Origin: Aquila chrysaetos chrysaetos
Lineage: Eukaryota; Chordata; Aves; Accipitriformes; Accipitridae
Assembly: GCF_900496995.4 (NCBI RefSeq)
Contig: NC_044029.1
Span: forward strand, 62,001 to 126,000
DNA length: 64,000 nucleotides
Direction: 5' to 3'
The translations under genes were made by a program, and so were the position numbers. The notes under the pieces are model-generated. The model was given only the letters and a program-made list of their open reading frames with translations. It ran no database searches and was not told where the DNA came from. Below, one piece after another: positions 1 to 9,288 of the stretch. Every line of letters starts with the position of its first letter. Position 1 is the stretch's first letter.

Positions 1-590
1 ATATGGAAATGAAGAAATTAAAAAGTGGGTTTCAAATTCTAGATTATGCCTCTGTTACCAGATAAAGTGTGTCACCAAACACAGGATGACTAAGATAAGC
101 ACAGGGGTGTCACTTCAACTCCTCCCAGACAAGGAGGACAGAAAAGTCACATGTTAGTAACCACTACCCAGGATAACTGAATTGGCTAGTGTAAAACAGA
201 AGAACTGCTTAAGGCGTGAATAGATGCAAAAAAGATAAAGATGATCTAGAACAAGAAAAGTGCTTTGCTAGTAACAGCTAAAGAACTGAGTTAAGGACTC
301 CAAACACAGTAGCTCAGCTCAAAAAGCTAGCTTCAAAGAAGCCAAAGAGGTGCTGATTGACACTTCTTACATATGGGTTCTGTACATCTAAAGGCTCCAA
401 AGATTTTTCTGCTAGTCACATAGAATAACATTTGTTAGGATGCTTGGCAGAACACTTTTATGACCACCTGTAAGGCTCAGAAGCATGCACAAATTTACTT
501 GTCTCAAGGAGAATCTAATTAACTTTGCTAGTTTTTCATATTTCTAGACTATAACCTAATTTTTATGTAGTGACAATTATTAAACCCCCA

Positions 591-601
591 CCCCCCCCCC
601 C
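591..601. repeat. Homopolymer C11 tract
   Basis: Eleven consecutive C preceded by CCCCCA. It is a simple mononucleotide run in LUC7L2 intron 1 and is likely length-variable or error-prone in the assembly. Confidence 0.9.
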
Positions 602-2626
602 ATTTCTTTGCAACAGTTAAGTCTTAGCAGTTTCAAGACGTTGTGCTGTTCCAGGGCCATTCAGATCTGCTCAGTGCCTGCACGACTATCAGAAATAATG
701 ATCCTGCTCCACCCTCTGCTTCTAACCAATTCCTGACACTGACTCTAGCACCAGTGCAAGGCAGAGGGGGTAACCGACCTGGCATAAAAATGAACCAGTG
801 GAGCAAGATAAGCTGATTTAAGATAAAATAGGATCTTTACAAGCAGGCCTTTTAAAGAAAACTTGGCAATCTTTGCTCATTTCAACTATATACTGGGGAA
901 AAAAAAAAAAATCCTGGGACACTAACGTCAATTGTTAACATTTCACTCCATTTGTAAATGACTCGATTCATTTAAAACAGGTATGATCCTATTTGTAAGG
1001 ATCACTCCTGTTTTCTAGAGAATAGGGATGGCAAAACCTGAGTTTACCTAAGCATACTATTAAAAAAATATTTAATCAATTTTACAGTTGAAAAATAATA
1101 TTTAAAAAAAAAATAATCACACTTTTCCATCAGCTTGTTTCTAATACTTCCGAGTGACAAGTTCCCGCAGCTCTGGTCATCAGCAGTAAATTCAACTTGA
1201 ACTAACCTTTTAACTACTGACACATGTAATAAAAAGTCCTTTAGTTTAACTGCTAACAGTAAAAAAACCAGTATGAAGAAAACATTTGTATGTAAGTACA
1301 TAAGATTAGCACCTGGTCCTCAGCACTCCTCATTCCTCAGTATTTGGGAAACCCACAATATGTATTCAGTAGTTTCTATTTAAGCCTCTCTATTTAAGTA
1401 TGTCAGGTTAGCAGTACTTGGAATGACATACTTCAGAGAAGATTTTTTTTCAACCTGCAGTCATGACTATATTAAATTAGTCCAGCCTTTTACTACATCA
1501 AAATATAAGCCACTTTTTTTTGGCATGGTCCACATCCAACCCAGTTTTCCACTTCTTGTCAGAGAAGCACACAAGAGAAGTTTAAGTTAGGTATACTTAA
1601 GGTATTTTAAAAAAACCACTTTTTTTAAAAAATAATGTGCTTTTCCAGGTGTATAACAGAACCACACCTGCCACTTACAGAATGATTTCATTGTACTGCC
1701 ATTAACAATACAACTGCTTTTTAGATATTCCAGATGAATTCTAAGAACTGCAACTCACTGGAAACTCCCGAAGAGCATCTGCCAAGCCCCTCCCATTTCA
1801 CTTCTCTGTCAGGTGTCTGTCACAAGAGCAAAGGCAAGCACAGAGCAGCAGGGCGCTGGGCTGGGCAGCTGGCAAGAGGCTGCCTGAACATTGCATCCTG
1901 GCAGGTACCAAGCAGCAGTTAATCACACATTGAGCGATGCTGTGTGACTGCAAGTGCCTCTATCCCACTGCCAAAATTCAGACGAGGGAGGAAGCAGGTT
2001 GCCAAAGCAAGTCACAAAGCTCTTGGTTCTCCCTGCCCGCAAGCACAGGGCCCTCCAGGAAAGGATACAGCAAGGGGCAGGCCCGGAGCTGCATACCTAG
2101 TTCTACACAGTCACATGTCGGGCAACTCCGTTTGAAACGAGAAGGGTCCTTACTAACACAGTGTATTTTTCACAAATATTCTTACAGCTCAGTGGGTATT
2201 TTCTGAATCAGTTTGACCAATACAGAACTGTGCTGTCTAGGTGTTCTCCGACCCTAACAGTAAATCCATAAAAACATTTAATAACTGCATCCTCTGAGCT
2301 TCTCCATTCTGGCCCCAGGGACACCAGTTATAAATGAGTGTGCACAAAGTTCCACAAATTACAGCCTACAGCTCATCTCCTAAAACCACGTTTGAGCATC
2401 TCATTGTGGGATTTTCAAAACGATTTTCAGAGCATGTTTTTGTTTGCTACAAATGATACTATAAGCTCCAAAAAAGTAGCATAGACTACATATTCAGGCA
2501 CCACCATTGGCTTCGAATTTACCTCCGAGTTTGTTCTATTCCCACTAAAGAGATCAAATGTTTGATCTGCCTTTTCTAATATAGGTAAAAATTTTAAACT
2601 TGCACATTCTAGGCTCCTCCAAAAAA

Positions 2627-2735
2627 ACCAACCAACCTAAAAAAAAAACAAAACAAAACAAAACAAACAAACAAAAAAACCAACACCCCACCCAAACCCC
2701 CTACAACCCACCCAAAACAAAACAAAAACCCCCAA
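2627..2735. repeat. A/C-rich low-complexity tract
   Basis: An A-rich tract interrupted by CC and CCC groups, with (AAAAC)n and (AAAC)n patches. On the transcribed minus strand it is T/G-rich. Similar tracts recur at 15353-15413, 19724-19754 and 38491-38540. The 116-residue frame across it (2600-2950 +) is a by-product of the low complexity. Confidence 0.85.
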
Positions 2736-4910
2736 ACTGTGTAAAGTATAAAATTCTGTTAATCGGGGAATTAAAAAGCACTTTAACGATTCTGATAATT
2801 CACCCAAGAAAGATTATTTTTTTAGAAACATTTCAAACTATTGTGTTGCCAGGCAGAGCAAAATCAAAGGCAATGGGGACAAGTGGTAAAATGAGAGCTA
2901 CAATCTACCAAGAAATGAAAAAATTGCCACATTCTAACGAAAAGCTGTGATTTGCATATTACTAGAAATAGAGTATTTGTCAAAGGTGATAGGAACATCA
3001 AAGACCAAATTACCCCAAACCCCACTACTCTCAAGGTCAGGAATATTTCAATGACCTTGAGCCTGGCCTTGAATTTAATAAGTACCGGCTCTTCAAAAAA
3101 GGCATGATTTTCAATCCTTGTGCACACTTTGGTTTAAATAATGCTCCACTGGATTTTTATTTTTTTTTTTAAAACAGAATGGTGTTACACCAAGATCCTC
3201 AATTCCCCACTTCATCCAATAATGGAAGCCAATCTTGCAAACAGTTTTTTCTCCTTATCCTTCCCCATCCTGCCAATTTCATTTAAATACTTCCTCTCCA
3301 GACAGTTAGTTTCTAAGCAGTTCAGCCCACGCGGTTTGGGAATTACAGGGCTGGTGGAAGGGAGGAATACAATTATCAATAAAATAACTGCTTTCTCACA
3401 AAGCTAAAGGAAATTTAGTCTGAAATTGCTTTTCCTGGTTTAGGTCTTAGTCACTGAGCATTTTTAAGCAGCTGTCACAGGTAAACCACCCTCTTCTCCC
3501 AGCACCCAATAGAAAATACATTCATAAATTGAAACAGCCCCCGCCCCTCCGCTTCTTTAAACATTCTCTGTAGTCTTAGGTAGCTCTGAGACAGTGATCT
3601 AAGTGCCAACACTGGGAAGACTTGAGTTTCATGAGCACAAAGTTACTTTGCCAAGCAGCTAAGACATGCGCAGCCACAACAGGAAGTATTCGAAAATCTT
3701 CTGGGGCAAGATGAAAACACCCTAAATCAGATCCTGCATGATGACTACTCACTAACCAGCATTGCTCTGGAAGGCAATCTCTGCAGAACAGTAATATTCC
3801 AATGAGATTATCACGCCCCTGTTTAAAACAGCTATAAGCACTTAGCAGAAAGCATTCATGATATACTGGGTATGTGAAAACTAGTTACATCTATTTAAAA
3901 TTCTAGATTATACTAAAAAAACCTATATTGCTAAATGTAATCACATTATCCCAGTATTGACAGATGGCCGGCACATACAAGGTACACCCCAGTTCATACA
4001 TCCTACTCAGTGCATGGGAAAACAGGTAACCATTAACCCAGCATGAGGCTTCAACAAACATGTAACACATCTGCAAGAGCGAGTACAACATGCAGAACAT
4101 TGAAATAGTCTCTTAACTGCTGTCTACCTTCAGGCATAGTATTCTCTTTTTTATAAATAAAATACTACACAGCATTAACAGGAACTGCTCTTTTCTAGCA
4201 GCCCCCAAACTATCTGGATGTATGGGTGACTGCCAGTTCAAACTTTCACACTCACTGCGACGCACCCTGACAAAAATTCTGAGAAGCTTTACACGGCGAT
4301 AATCTTCAGTTCACTATGTGACCTCAGAGTGATATGAAACCTGCCTGTACACCTAGTATCTCCCTCTCGGGATTACTGCCTCTAGATGTTAAGCTTTCAG
4401 TTAGATGTTTGGGGCTTGCTCGTTTTTAAAACAATTCGCCCGCCTGGGTTAACTGCACTCCGTCTTTCAGAAAGCAGCAGGCATACCCACCTGCTGACTG
4501 AAATGATGGTTTGGGTCAGGCTTTAGACAAAACTACAATAACGCAAAAAAAGCCCCTGCTCTACGGAAGCGGTTGCTGGTTTGGGGGCACTTTGGGCTTT
4601 GCTCCCCCCCACGACCCGAACCTAGCAAACCGCTGTCTCCCGCACAGCGGAGCCGCGCGGAAAGCTGCGCGGGCACGCCTTTACCGGCGCGGTTCGGCCT
4701 CGAGCAGCGAGCACGGCGGGGAGCGGGCCTCGGACAGCAGCCGAAACAGCCGCACGGCCTGCCGCTGCCCGCAGAACGGCTGGCGCCGGCAGCGCCGCGG
4801 GCGGGGGGGGGCGGCGCACAGCTCCCGCGAGCCCCGGGGGCGACCGCCCCGAAGGCCCCCGCCCCGCCGCCGACCTCCGGCCTCGGCAGGCCCGGCCCAG
4901 CCCCGCGGAA

Positions 4911-5032
4911 GGGGGGGGGGGGGGCAGGGAGCGGGCCCCAGGCCTGCCAATCAACGGCGAAGGGCCGGGCGGCCTGCCCGGTACCACCGCGACCTCGGGG
5001 TCTTCGGCGGCTCCACCTCCCCCCCCCCCCCC
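4911..5032. repeat. G14 (4911-4924) and C14 (5019-5032) tracts beside LUC7L2 exon 1
   Basis: A run of 14 G and, 94 bases later, a run of 14 C, both within LUC7L2 intron 1. They are complementary and could pair. On the transcribed strand the 5019-5032 tract reads G14 and begins 19 nt inside the intron from the exon 1 donor. A further G16 tract is at 5246-5261. Confidence 0.85.
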
Positions 5033-5051
5033 TCGGCCGGGGGGCACTTAC

Positions 5052-5112
5052 CGTCCCGGGACGTGCCCATGAGCTGGTCCAGCATGGCGCGCATCTGGGC
5101 CTGCGCCGACAT
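5052..5112 (-). CDS. LUC7L2: LUC7L2 coding exon 1 (partial gene)
   Basis: The 61-nt coding part of the first exon encodes MSAQAQMRAMLDQLMG followed by TSRD, then one base of a Gly codon (intron phase 1), and is followed by the donor GTAAGT. This matches the conserved N-terminus of LUC7-like 2. LUC7L2 is a nuclear, U1 snRNP-associated protein related to yeast Luc7 that influences 5' splice-site choice; the two zinc fingers and the RS-rich tail would lie on exons beyond the left edge. The start ATG at 5112-5110 sits in CAAGATGTCGGC, which differs from the TISU consensus at one base. The paralogue LUC7L has a similar start, but the LUC7L2 call is supported by the neighbouring FMC1 and UBN2 genes. 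Confidence 0.93.
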
Positions 5113-5116
5113 CTTG
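5105..5116 (-). promoter_or_regulatory. LUC7L2: TISU-like start-codon element at LUC7L2
   Basis: Minus-strand CAAGATGTCGGC matches the TISU consensus SAASATGGCGGC at 11 of 12 positions (T for G at +4). TISU is known to act both as a YY1-type promoter element and as a translation initiator for very short 5' leaders. No transcription start is mapped here, so the leader length is unknown. Confidence 0.5.
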
Positions 5117-5245
5117 AGCGCGCGAGGGGCCGGCCCGGCCGAGTCACGCCGACAGCGGCCTACAAGGCCTGAGGCCCGGCGCGGCGCTCGGCCCTCCCCC
5201 TCGCGTCACTGGCGGGCCCGCGCCGACCCGCTCTCCCGACGCCGC

Positions 5246-5261
5246 GGGGGGGGGGGGGGGG
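5246..5261. repeat. Homopolymer G16 tract
   Basis: Sixteen consecutive G in the LUC7L2 upstream region (C16 on the transcribed strand). It may vary in length between reads. Confidence 0.85.
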
Positions 5262-5337
5262 CGGAGAAGCGGGCGCTGCCTCTCTCTGGCGCTGCCGGTT
5301 GAAGGCGGAGCGGGAAGGCGGAGCGGGAAGCTGGCCT

Positions 5338-5396
5338 CGGTGGTGGTGGTGGTGGTGGTGCGGCGGCGGCCGCCGCCTCGCCTCGCCTCGCCTCTC
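5338..5396. repeat. Compound microsatellite (GGT)n-(GGC)n-(CGCCT)n
   Basis: Seven GGT-type units run into CGG/GCC triplets and then CGCCT repeats. It lies 225-285 bp upstream of the LUC7L2 ATG and may be part of its 5' leader, where it would read as CCA-rich RNA. Confidence 0.8.
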
Positions 5397-6000
5397 CCCT
5401 CCCCCCCTCCGCTCCTCCCGCTTCCTCTCACGCGTCCCACGCGCGCGCGCCAGCGGTAACGGAAACCCGCGCGCACGCGCCTTGGGGCCGCCTCGTCCGC
5501 TCCGTGACGCCAGCGCGGACGGGCCTTGGCGCCCGCTGATTGGCCGCAGCGCGCGTTTTTCAGCCGGTGACGCACCGCGCAGCGAGGTCCCTGATTGGGT
5601 CGCCGGGCTGGGCCCCCTGGGGCGCGCTGATTGGCCGGACGGCCCCGCGTAGCCCCTGTGACGTCCCGCTCTCCGGGTCGGTAGCGGCCGCGCCCGCCGC
5701 GAGCGGCAGCCGGTGGGGGCGGGGCCGGGGCCGTTGGGCTCCGCTGCCGGCGGGGGAAGGCGGGCAGTGCCCGGTGCGGCGGGTCCGTCCCTCTCTGAGG
5801 GGAGAGTCCAGCGGAGCGGCCCCGCGACGGTTGGTTCTAACGTGCCAGAGCGCGTGGCTGAGCGGTAGCCCACGGGGAGCGGGAGGGCAGCCCGAGCTGT
5901 GCGGCGGGAGCGAGTTCCTAAAGGCGCGGGCGGGCCTCGGCATCGGAGAGGGGGGGGAACGGGCCCGCGCGGCCGAGCCCCCGCTGAGGGAATAGGCTTC

Positions 6001-8094
6001 AACGCAGTTTCCGTCGTTTGGCAGCTGCCCGGCGCCTTTTCGATGGCTCTAGCTGTCCAGCGCGGTTAGAGTTGCATCGGTGAGAAGAGCTGCCGTAACA
6101 CCCGCTTTGTAGAGAACCGCCCTTAAAGCCGAAGTTACGTGTTGCAGCTAACTCAGCTCATGGAGCACCAAGATCCAGTCTGGGAAAAAATTACATTCAC
6201 CGTTTCGATCTCTCCTAACGCCTGCGTTTTGTGACTATCCCCTTCTTCGCCGCCGTGTTGCCATCTAGTGCCCAGGAGCCGTCGATGACTGTCGCAAGGA
6301 TCAGTTCTAGCTGTCCACAGCCGGGCGGTCACGTTCAACTTTTAAGGTTAACATAATACGGGAGAGAAAAGGCAACGTGAAAAGCCGTTAAAAAAACTCT
6401 ACAACTTTCTGCGATTATCTGGATTTCACAAGGGAAGATGCTAGGCTCAAACAGGAGTCCTCTGGAACAGGTGTAGGAAAAGATTCCCCTACCCAGTGCT
6501 CCTCAGCCATTCAGAACACATCCTGGCTGTGTTTTCTTTAACGTAGACATTTCCATTTGTAAGTCATTACGTTACTTTGGATTGAAGGGGACATAACTGG
6601 AAGTGATACAGATACAGGCTGGAATTTTCCCTATGGAGACATTTTAGCTGTTATTCGTACCTACGCAGTACAACCTTTAGCTCTTGGTAGTCTTTTTAAA
6701 GAGCAGAGATTGCTTTTGCCATCTATTTCTGGCCAAATTTCAGCTTTTCTTCCAGAACTGGCTTCAGTGAGCCATTTATTTTTCTTCTGGGGTAATACAC
6801 CACAGACTTCACATGGAGCGAACCTTTAGTCCATCTGGAAAGTACACCGCATTGTGCAGCAGCTGCGTTAAATAACTCAGAACAACAAATGCGTCGCAGC
6901 CATTCTCGGGGTATGGTGACTTCCCATAACTTTCATCTACTGAGCTGCAAATAGGTTGGTACTTTCGCACCTGTGATATCAACACTTTTCAAAAAAAACA
7001 CCGTTTAACTAGTGAGACACTGCAGGAATTGCAAACTAGATTTTTGGTGTACAGAACCTTAAAAATTGTAGTTCACGTTTCCTTACCTAAATAGCCCAAA
7101 TCTCCCCAGCTTTAAGGATCTATTTTGCCTATCCACTATACTTCGGGGATTAAACTATCCCCAAGCTTTAATTGCAGGGGAAGGAAAATATATACATTTA
7201 GATGAAGAAAATCTATTTGGAGTGCTTTTCTGACAGAATACTTTGTTTTCCCTGGTAGTAAAAAAAACCAAGCACTTTTGCTAGCCTTGCTTATAGGTCC
7301 TCCCTCACGTAAACAAGCCTCACATTTTTTAGATGTTATGAAGTCATCCTTATTATGGATTTCTTATGTATCTTCCATATAATTCAGCCCTCTTCTGAGA
7401 AGAGGGCAGCAACAATTCAAGCCAGTATTTCTTTTCTTATAAAAAGAAACTTGCTGTTCCAGATTGCAAGACAAGCAAGAAAACGGCAGCTTGGTATGTG
7501 TATCTAGTGTAACTGGCAGTCATCAGTTCGCCTAGTGAAGTTTTTCTGAGATTCACAGTGTATAAGAGCAGCACAGGAAGCCTACAGTCGCACTTGACCA
7601 CTCAGAGACACTGAGAAATACTACTTAATTCATTAGTAATTCAAAGTAGTATTTGTCTCTGAATCATTACCACGAGCTCACCGCCATGGAAAACACGGAA
7701 TCTTCAAGATGAAGGAGGTTTGTGCTACAGCAGTGCTCGCCAGAATCCACTAATGTTCCAAAGAAAGCACCTTCGCGTTGGGAGAGCAGAAAATCCCCCC
7801 CAGGCAGAAGGTGGCTGGCAAAACCTACAGTAAGGGCAAATTCTACTTCCCACAGATTGGGGGGTGGATGGGACCAACAACCCATGCAACTCCTTAGACA
7901 AAACAGTTTAGCGGTGAAGGCTGTCACGTTTTTCCACTACGAACAGCCTTTCTCTCGTGTGGAGGCTGCCTGTCACACCACAGGTTCAGATTGAAAGGGT
8001 GGGTCTGGTACGCTTGATAAACCGAGAGGGGGATTCTCAGTTATGGCTCTTGCGACCTGCGACCGACAGAGAACGCAAGCTAGAAAACCCAGGC
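6001..8094. other. Intergenic region between FMC1 and LUC7L2, no gene recognised
   Basis: After the CpG island fades at about 6000-6100 the sequence is ordinary AT-moderate DNA. No splice-linked coding exon, RNA gene or repeat family was recognised. The frames at 7667-7927 (-), 7722-7994 (+) and 7957-8187 (+) overlap one another and lack recognisable similarity. The gap from the FMC1 poly(A) signal to the LUC7L2 start codon is about 3.0 kb. Confidence 0.6.
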
Positions 8095-8114
8095 CGTTTC
8101 AGTACTTCTAGATA

Positions 8115-8120
8115 TTTATT
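8115..8120 (-). terminator. FMC1: FMC1 poly(A) signal AATAAA
   Basis: TTTATT on the plus strand reads AATAAA on the FMC1 strand, 33 nt after the stop codon. Cleavage would fall around 8090-8105, giving a 3'UTR of only about 50-60 nt. Confidence 0.8.
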
Positions 8121-8152
8121 CAGGAATAGATGGGTACCACAGCAGAGGCACC

Positions 8153-8347
8153 TCAGCCCTTCCCTCCCGGCTGCTGAGGCAACCTGAAGCCCACCAGGCC
8201 GGCGACCTCCTCGGGCGAGCGCTCCCCCTTGCCGTGGTACTCCTGGTGAAGGGCCCCGTGCTCCCGGACGCTGCGGAGCAGGCAGAGGTAGGTGGCAGCC
8301 TGGAAGTGCAGCTCCTGCTGGGCCCGGCACAGCTTCTCGCTGGTGAC
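8153..8347 (-). CDS. FMC1: FMC1 exon 2 (coding part)
   Basis: Follows acceptor CCGCAG at 8348 and encodes residues 47-110 from VTSEKLC to PGGKG plus the stop TGA (8155-8153). The intron between the exons is only 142 bp (8348-8489) and very GC-rich. Confidence 0.93.
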   Translation of the reverse strand, partial: VTSEKLCRAQQELHFQAATYLCLLRSVREHGALHQEYHGKGERSPEEVAGLVGFRLPQQPGGKG

Positions 8348-8627
8348 CTGCGGAGCGGAGGGAACAAGCCCGGGACGCTTCACCTCCCGCGCCGGGCTGC
8401 GCGGCCGCGGGCAGGGGCGCCCCCGCCTCGCCTCCCCGGGGGGCGGCAGGAGGAGGCGGGCGGTGGGGGCTGCGGGAGCCCGCCCGTACCCGGTGGGCGC
8501 GGAAGGCCGCGACGACGTGCTGGTAGGCCGGCGTATCGCGGTAGGGGCGGCCCGCCCGGCCGCCGGCGTGGCGGAGCTCGCGCAGGAGCCCGCGCAAGGT
8601 CCGCAGCGGAGAGCCCAGCGCCGCCAT
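8153..8627 (-). CDS. FMC1: FMC1, ATP synthase (complex V) assembly factor 1 homologue, complete
   Basis: Two exons (8490-8627 and 8153-8347) join in phase 0 to a 110-residue protein. It is recognised by close identity to human FMC1 (C7orf55, 113 aa): MAALGSP at the start, GRPYRDT and AFRAHRVTSEKLCRAQ across the splice junction, ELHFQAATYLCLLRS, and a C-terminal GLVGF...QPGGKG. FMC1 is a mitochondrial LYR-superfamily protein; its yeast relative is needed for F1-ATPase assembly with the chaperone Atp12. The bird protein stops three residues earlier than human (no Trp-Glu-Pro tail). The gene lies downstream of and in tandem with UBN2 and upstream of LUC7L2, as in human. Confidence 0.95.
8490..8627 (-). 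CDS. FMC1: FMC1 exon 1 (coding part)
   Basis: Encodes residues 1-46, ending AFRAHR with a whole codon, then donor GTACGG, which is weaker than the GTAAGT consensus. ATG at 8627-8625 is the only in-frame start that gives the conserved MAALGSP N-terminus. Confidence 0.93.
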
Positions 8628-8630
8628 CTT
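8619..8630 (-). promoter_or_regulatory. FMC1: TISU / YY1 element around the FMC1 start codon
   Basis: Minus-strand TAAGATGGCGGC matches the TISU consensus SAASATGGCGGC at 11 of 12 positions (T at the first position) and contains the perfect YY1 core AAGATGGCGGC. TISU is enriched in mitochondrial-protein genes with very short leaders, which fits FMC1. If it works as TISU, transcription begins roughly 5-30 nt upstream, at about 8632-8660. Confidence 0.65.
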
Positions 8631-9030
8631 ACGCCCCTCCCGGCCTCGCCGACCAATCGAGCCGCCGCCTCGCCGCGACGGCCAATAAGGAAGCGGCCGG
8701 CGCCTGTCGGCTTCAACCTCGGCCGGGGGGGGGCGCGGAGGAGACGCGGGCTATCGAGCGCCGAGGCGAACGATCGCCTTCTCCTAACCATCACCGCCTC
8801 CCCCCCGCCTCCTGCAGTCAGTGGAGGCCACGTGCCGAAGGTCGAGCGCCGAGGCGAGGCCGTCCCGAGGCCCGTGCGCGCGCCCCGCGCCCCCCTCCCT
8901 CCCCGGGCCGTTGGGTTGGGGGAGGAGCGGCCCGCGCGCGCGTGGGGCCTGGGCAAGCGACCGAAGGTAGCGGGGCGGGATGGCGGGAGGCACCCGAGGG
9001 GCCCGTATCCTCCCCCCCCCACCGCCCCGA
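8628..9030 (-). promoter_or_regulatory. FMC1: FMC1 CpG-island promoter
   Basis: CpG-dense sequence upstream of FMC1. Two CCAAT boxes are on the plus strand (8653-8657 and 8682-8686), 29 bp apart, a spacing compatible with paired NF-Y sites. A perfect E-box CACGTG is at 8829-8834. No TATA box is seen. Long frames on both strands through 8037-9442 result from the GC-rich composition. Confidence 0.7.
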
Positions 9031-9199
9031 TCAGCCCACGCGTGCTTCTGAGGTCTCCGGTCTTAAAACGCTCTACAGCTCGTTAGAACCAACGGGGGAC
9101 GCTCAGACATCCGAGGCAGCCCGCGGCTCGCGCTCTGGAAAGCCAGCGTGGTTTGACCTTTGTAGAGGTGGTGCGCGGTGGGGCCGTCCCGCCTCGGTC

Positions 9200-9288
9200 G
9201 GAAGAAAGAAAAGAAGAGGAGAAGAGAGGAGAGAAGACAGGGGGAAGAAAAAAGAAGGAGGAGGGGGAAGAGAAGGAAAAAAAAAGCC
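9200..9288. repeat. Polypurine tract next to the tRNA 3' end
   Basis: The plus strand is purine only from 9200 to 9286 except one C at 9238 (GAA, GGA and GAGA units). On the tRNA strand it is a polypyrimidine tract starting with T9. Such tracts with mirror symmetry can adopt triplex (H-DNA) structure; here that is inference. Confidence 0.85.
9277..9285 (-). terminator. RNA polymerase III terminator T9 of the tRNA-Arg gene
   Basis: Nine consecutive T on the minus strand begin four bases after the last tRNA base, the usual place and form of a Pol III terminator. Confidence 0.9.

Larger units (their letters stand above)
1..5051 (-). other. LUC7L2: LUC7L2 intron 1 (5' part; continues past the left edge)
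   Basis: Everything left of the exon 1 donor at 5051 should be LUC7L2 intron 1, because the next LUC7L2 exon (beginning D-T-T-R-Q-R-I-K in the human protein, from memory) was not found on the minus strand of 1-5051. The right end (about 4560-5051) is CpG-dense and is the downstream half of the promoter CpG island. The rest is AT-rich, with a C11 run (591-601) and an A/C-rich low-complexity tract (2627-2735). Reading frames here are short and unrelated to known proteins. Confidence 0.75.
5113..6000 (-). promoter_or_regulatory. LUC7L2: LUC7L2 CpG-island promoter and 5' leader
   Basis: The sequence is strongly G+C- and CpG-rich, continuing the island that starts near 4560. Three ATTGG motifs (5539-5543, 5594-5598, 5630-5634) are CCAAT boxes in the gene's orientation. 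A CRE-like TGACGTCC is at 5659-5666 and an NRF1-like CGCGCACGCGCC at 5470-5481. No TATA box is evident, as expected for a housekeeping CpG promoter. The exact transcription start cannot be read from sequence. Confidence 0.7.

Noticed and set aside
1734-2206. Overlapping plus-strand frames (62-89 aa) as a possible small gene or antisense exon
   Set aside because: No recognisable similarity and no supporting splice or poly(A) structure. Intronic to LUC7L2.
4511-5575. Long open frames on both strands (up to 263 aa) around LUC7L2 exon 1
   Set aside because: They overlap each other in several frames and are Arg/Pro/Gly/Ala-rich, as expected when stop codons are rare in a CpG island. Only 5052-5112 matches a real protein segment.
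5160-6002. 280-aa minus and 151-aa plus frames in the LUC7L2 promoter
   Set aside because: They are composition-driven and span the GGT/GGC microsatellite and G16 tract. No recognisable domain.
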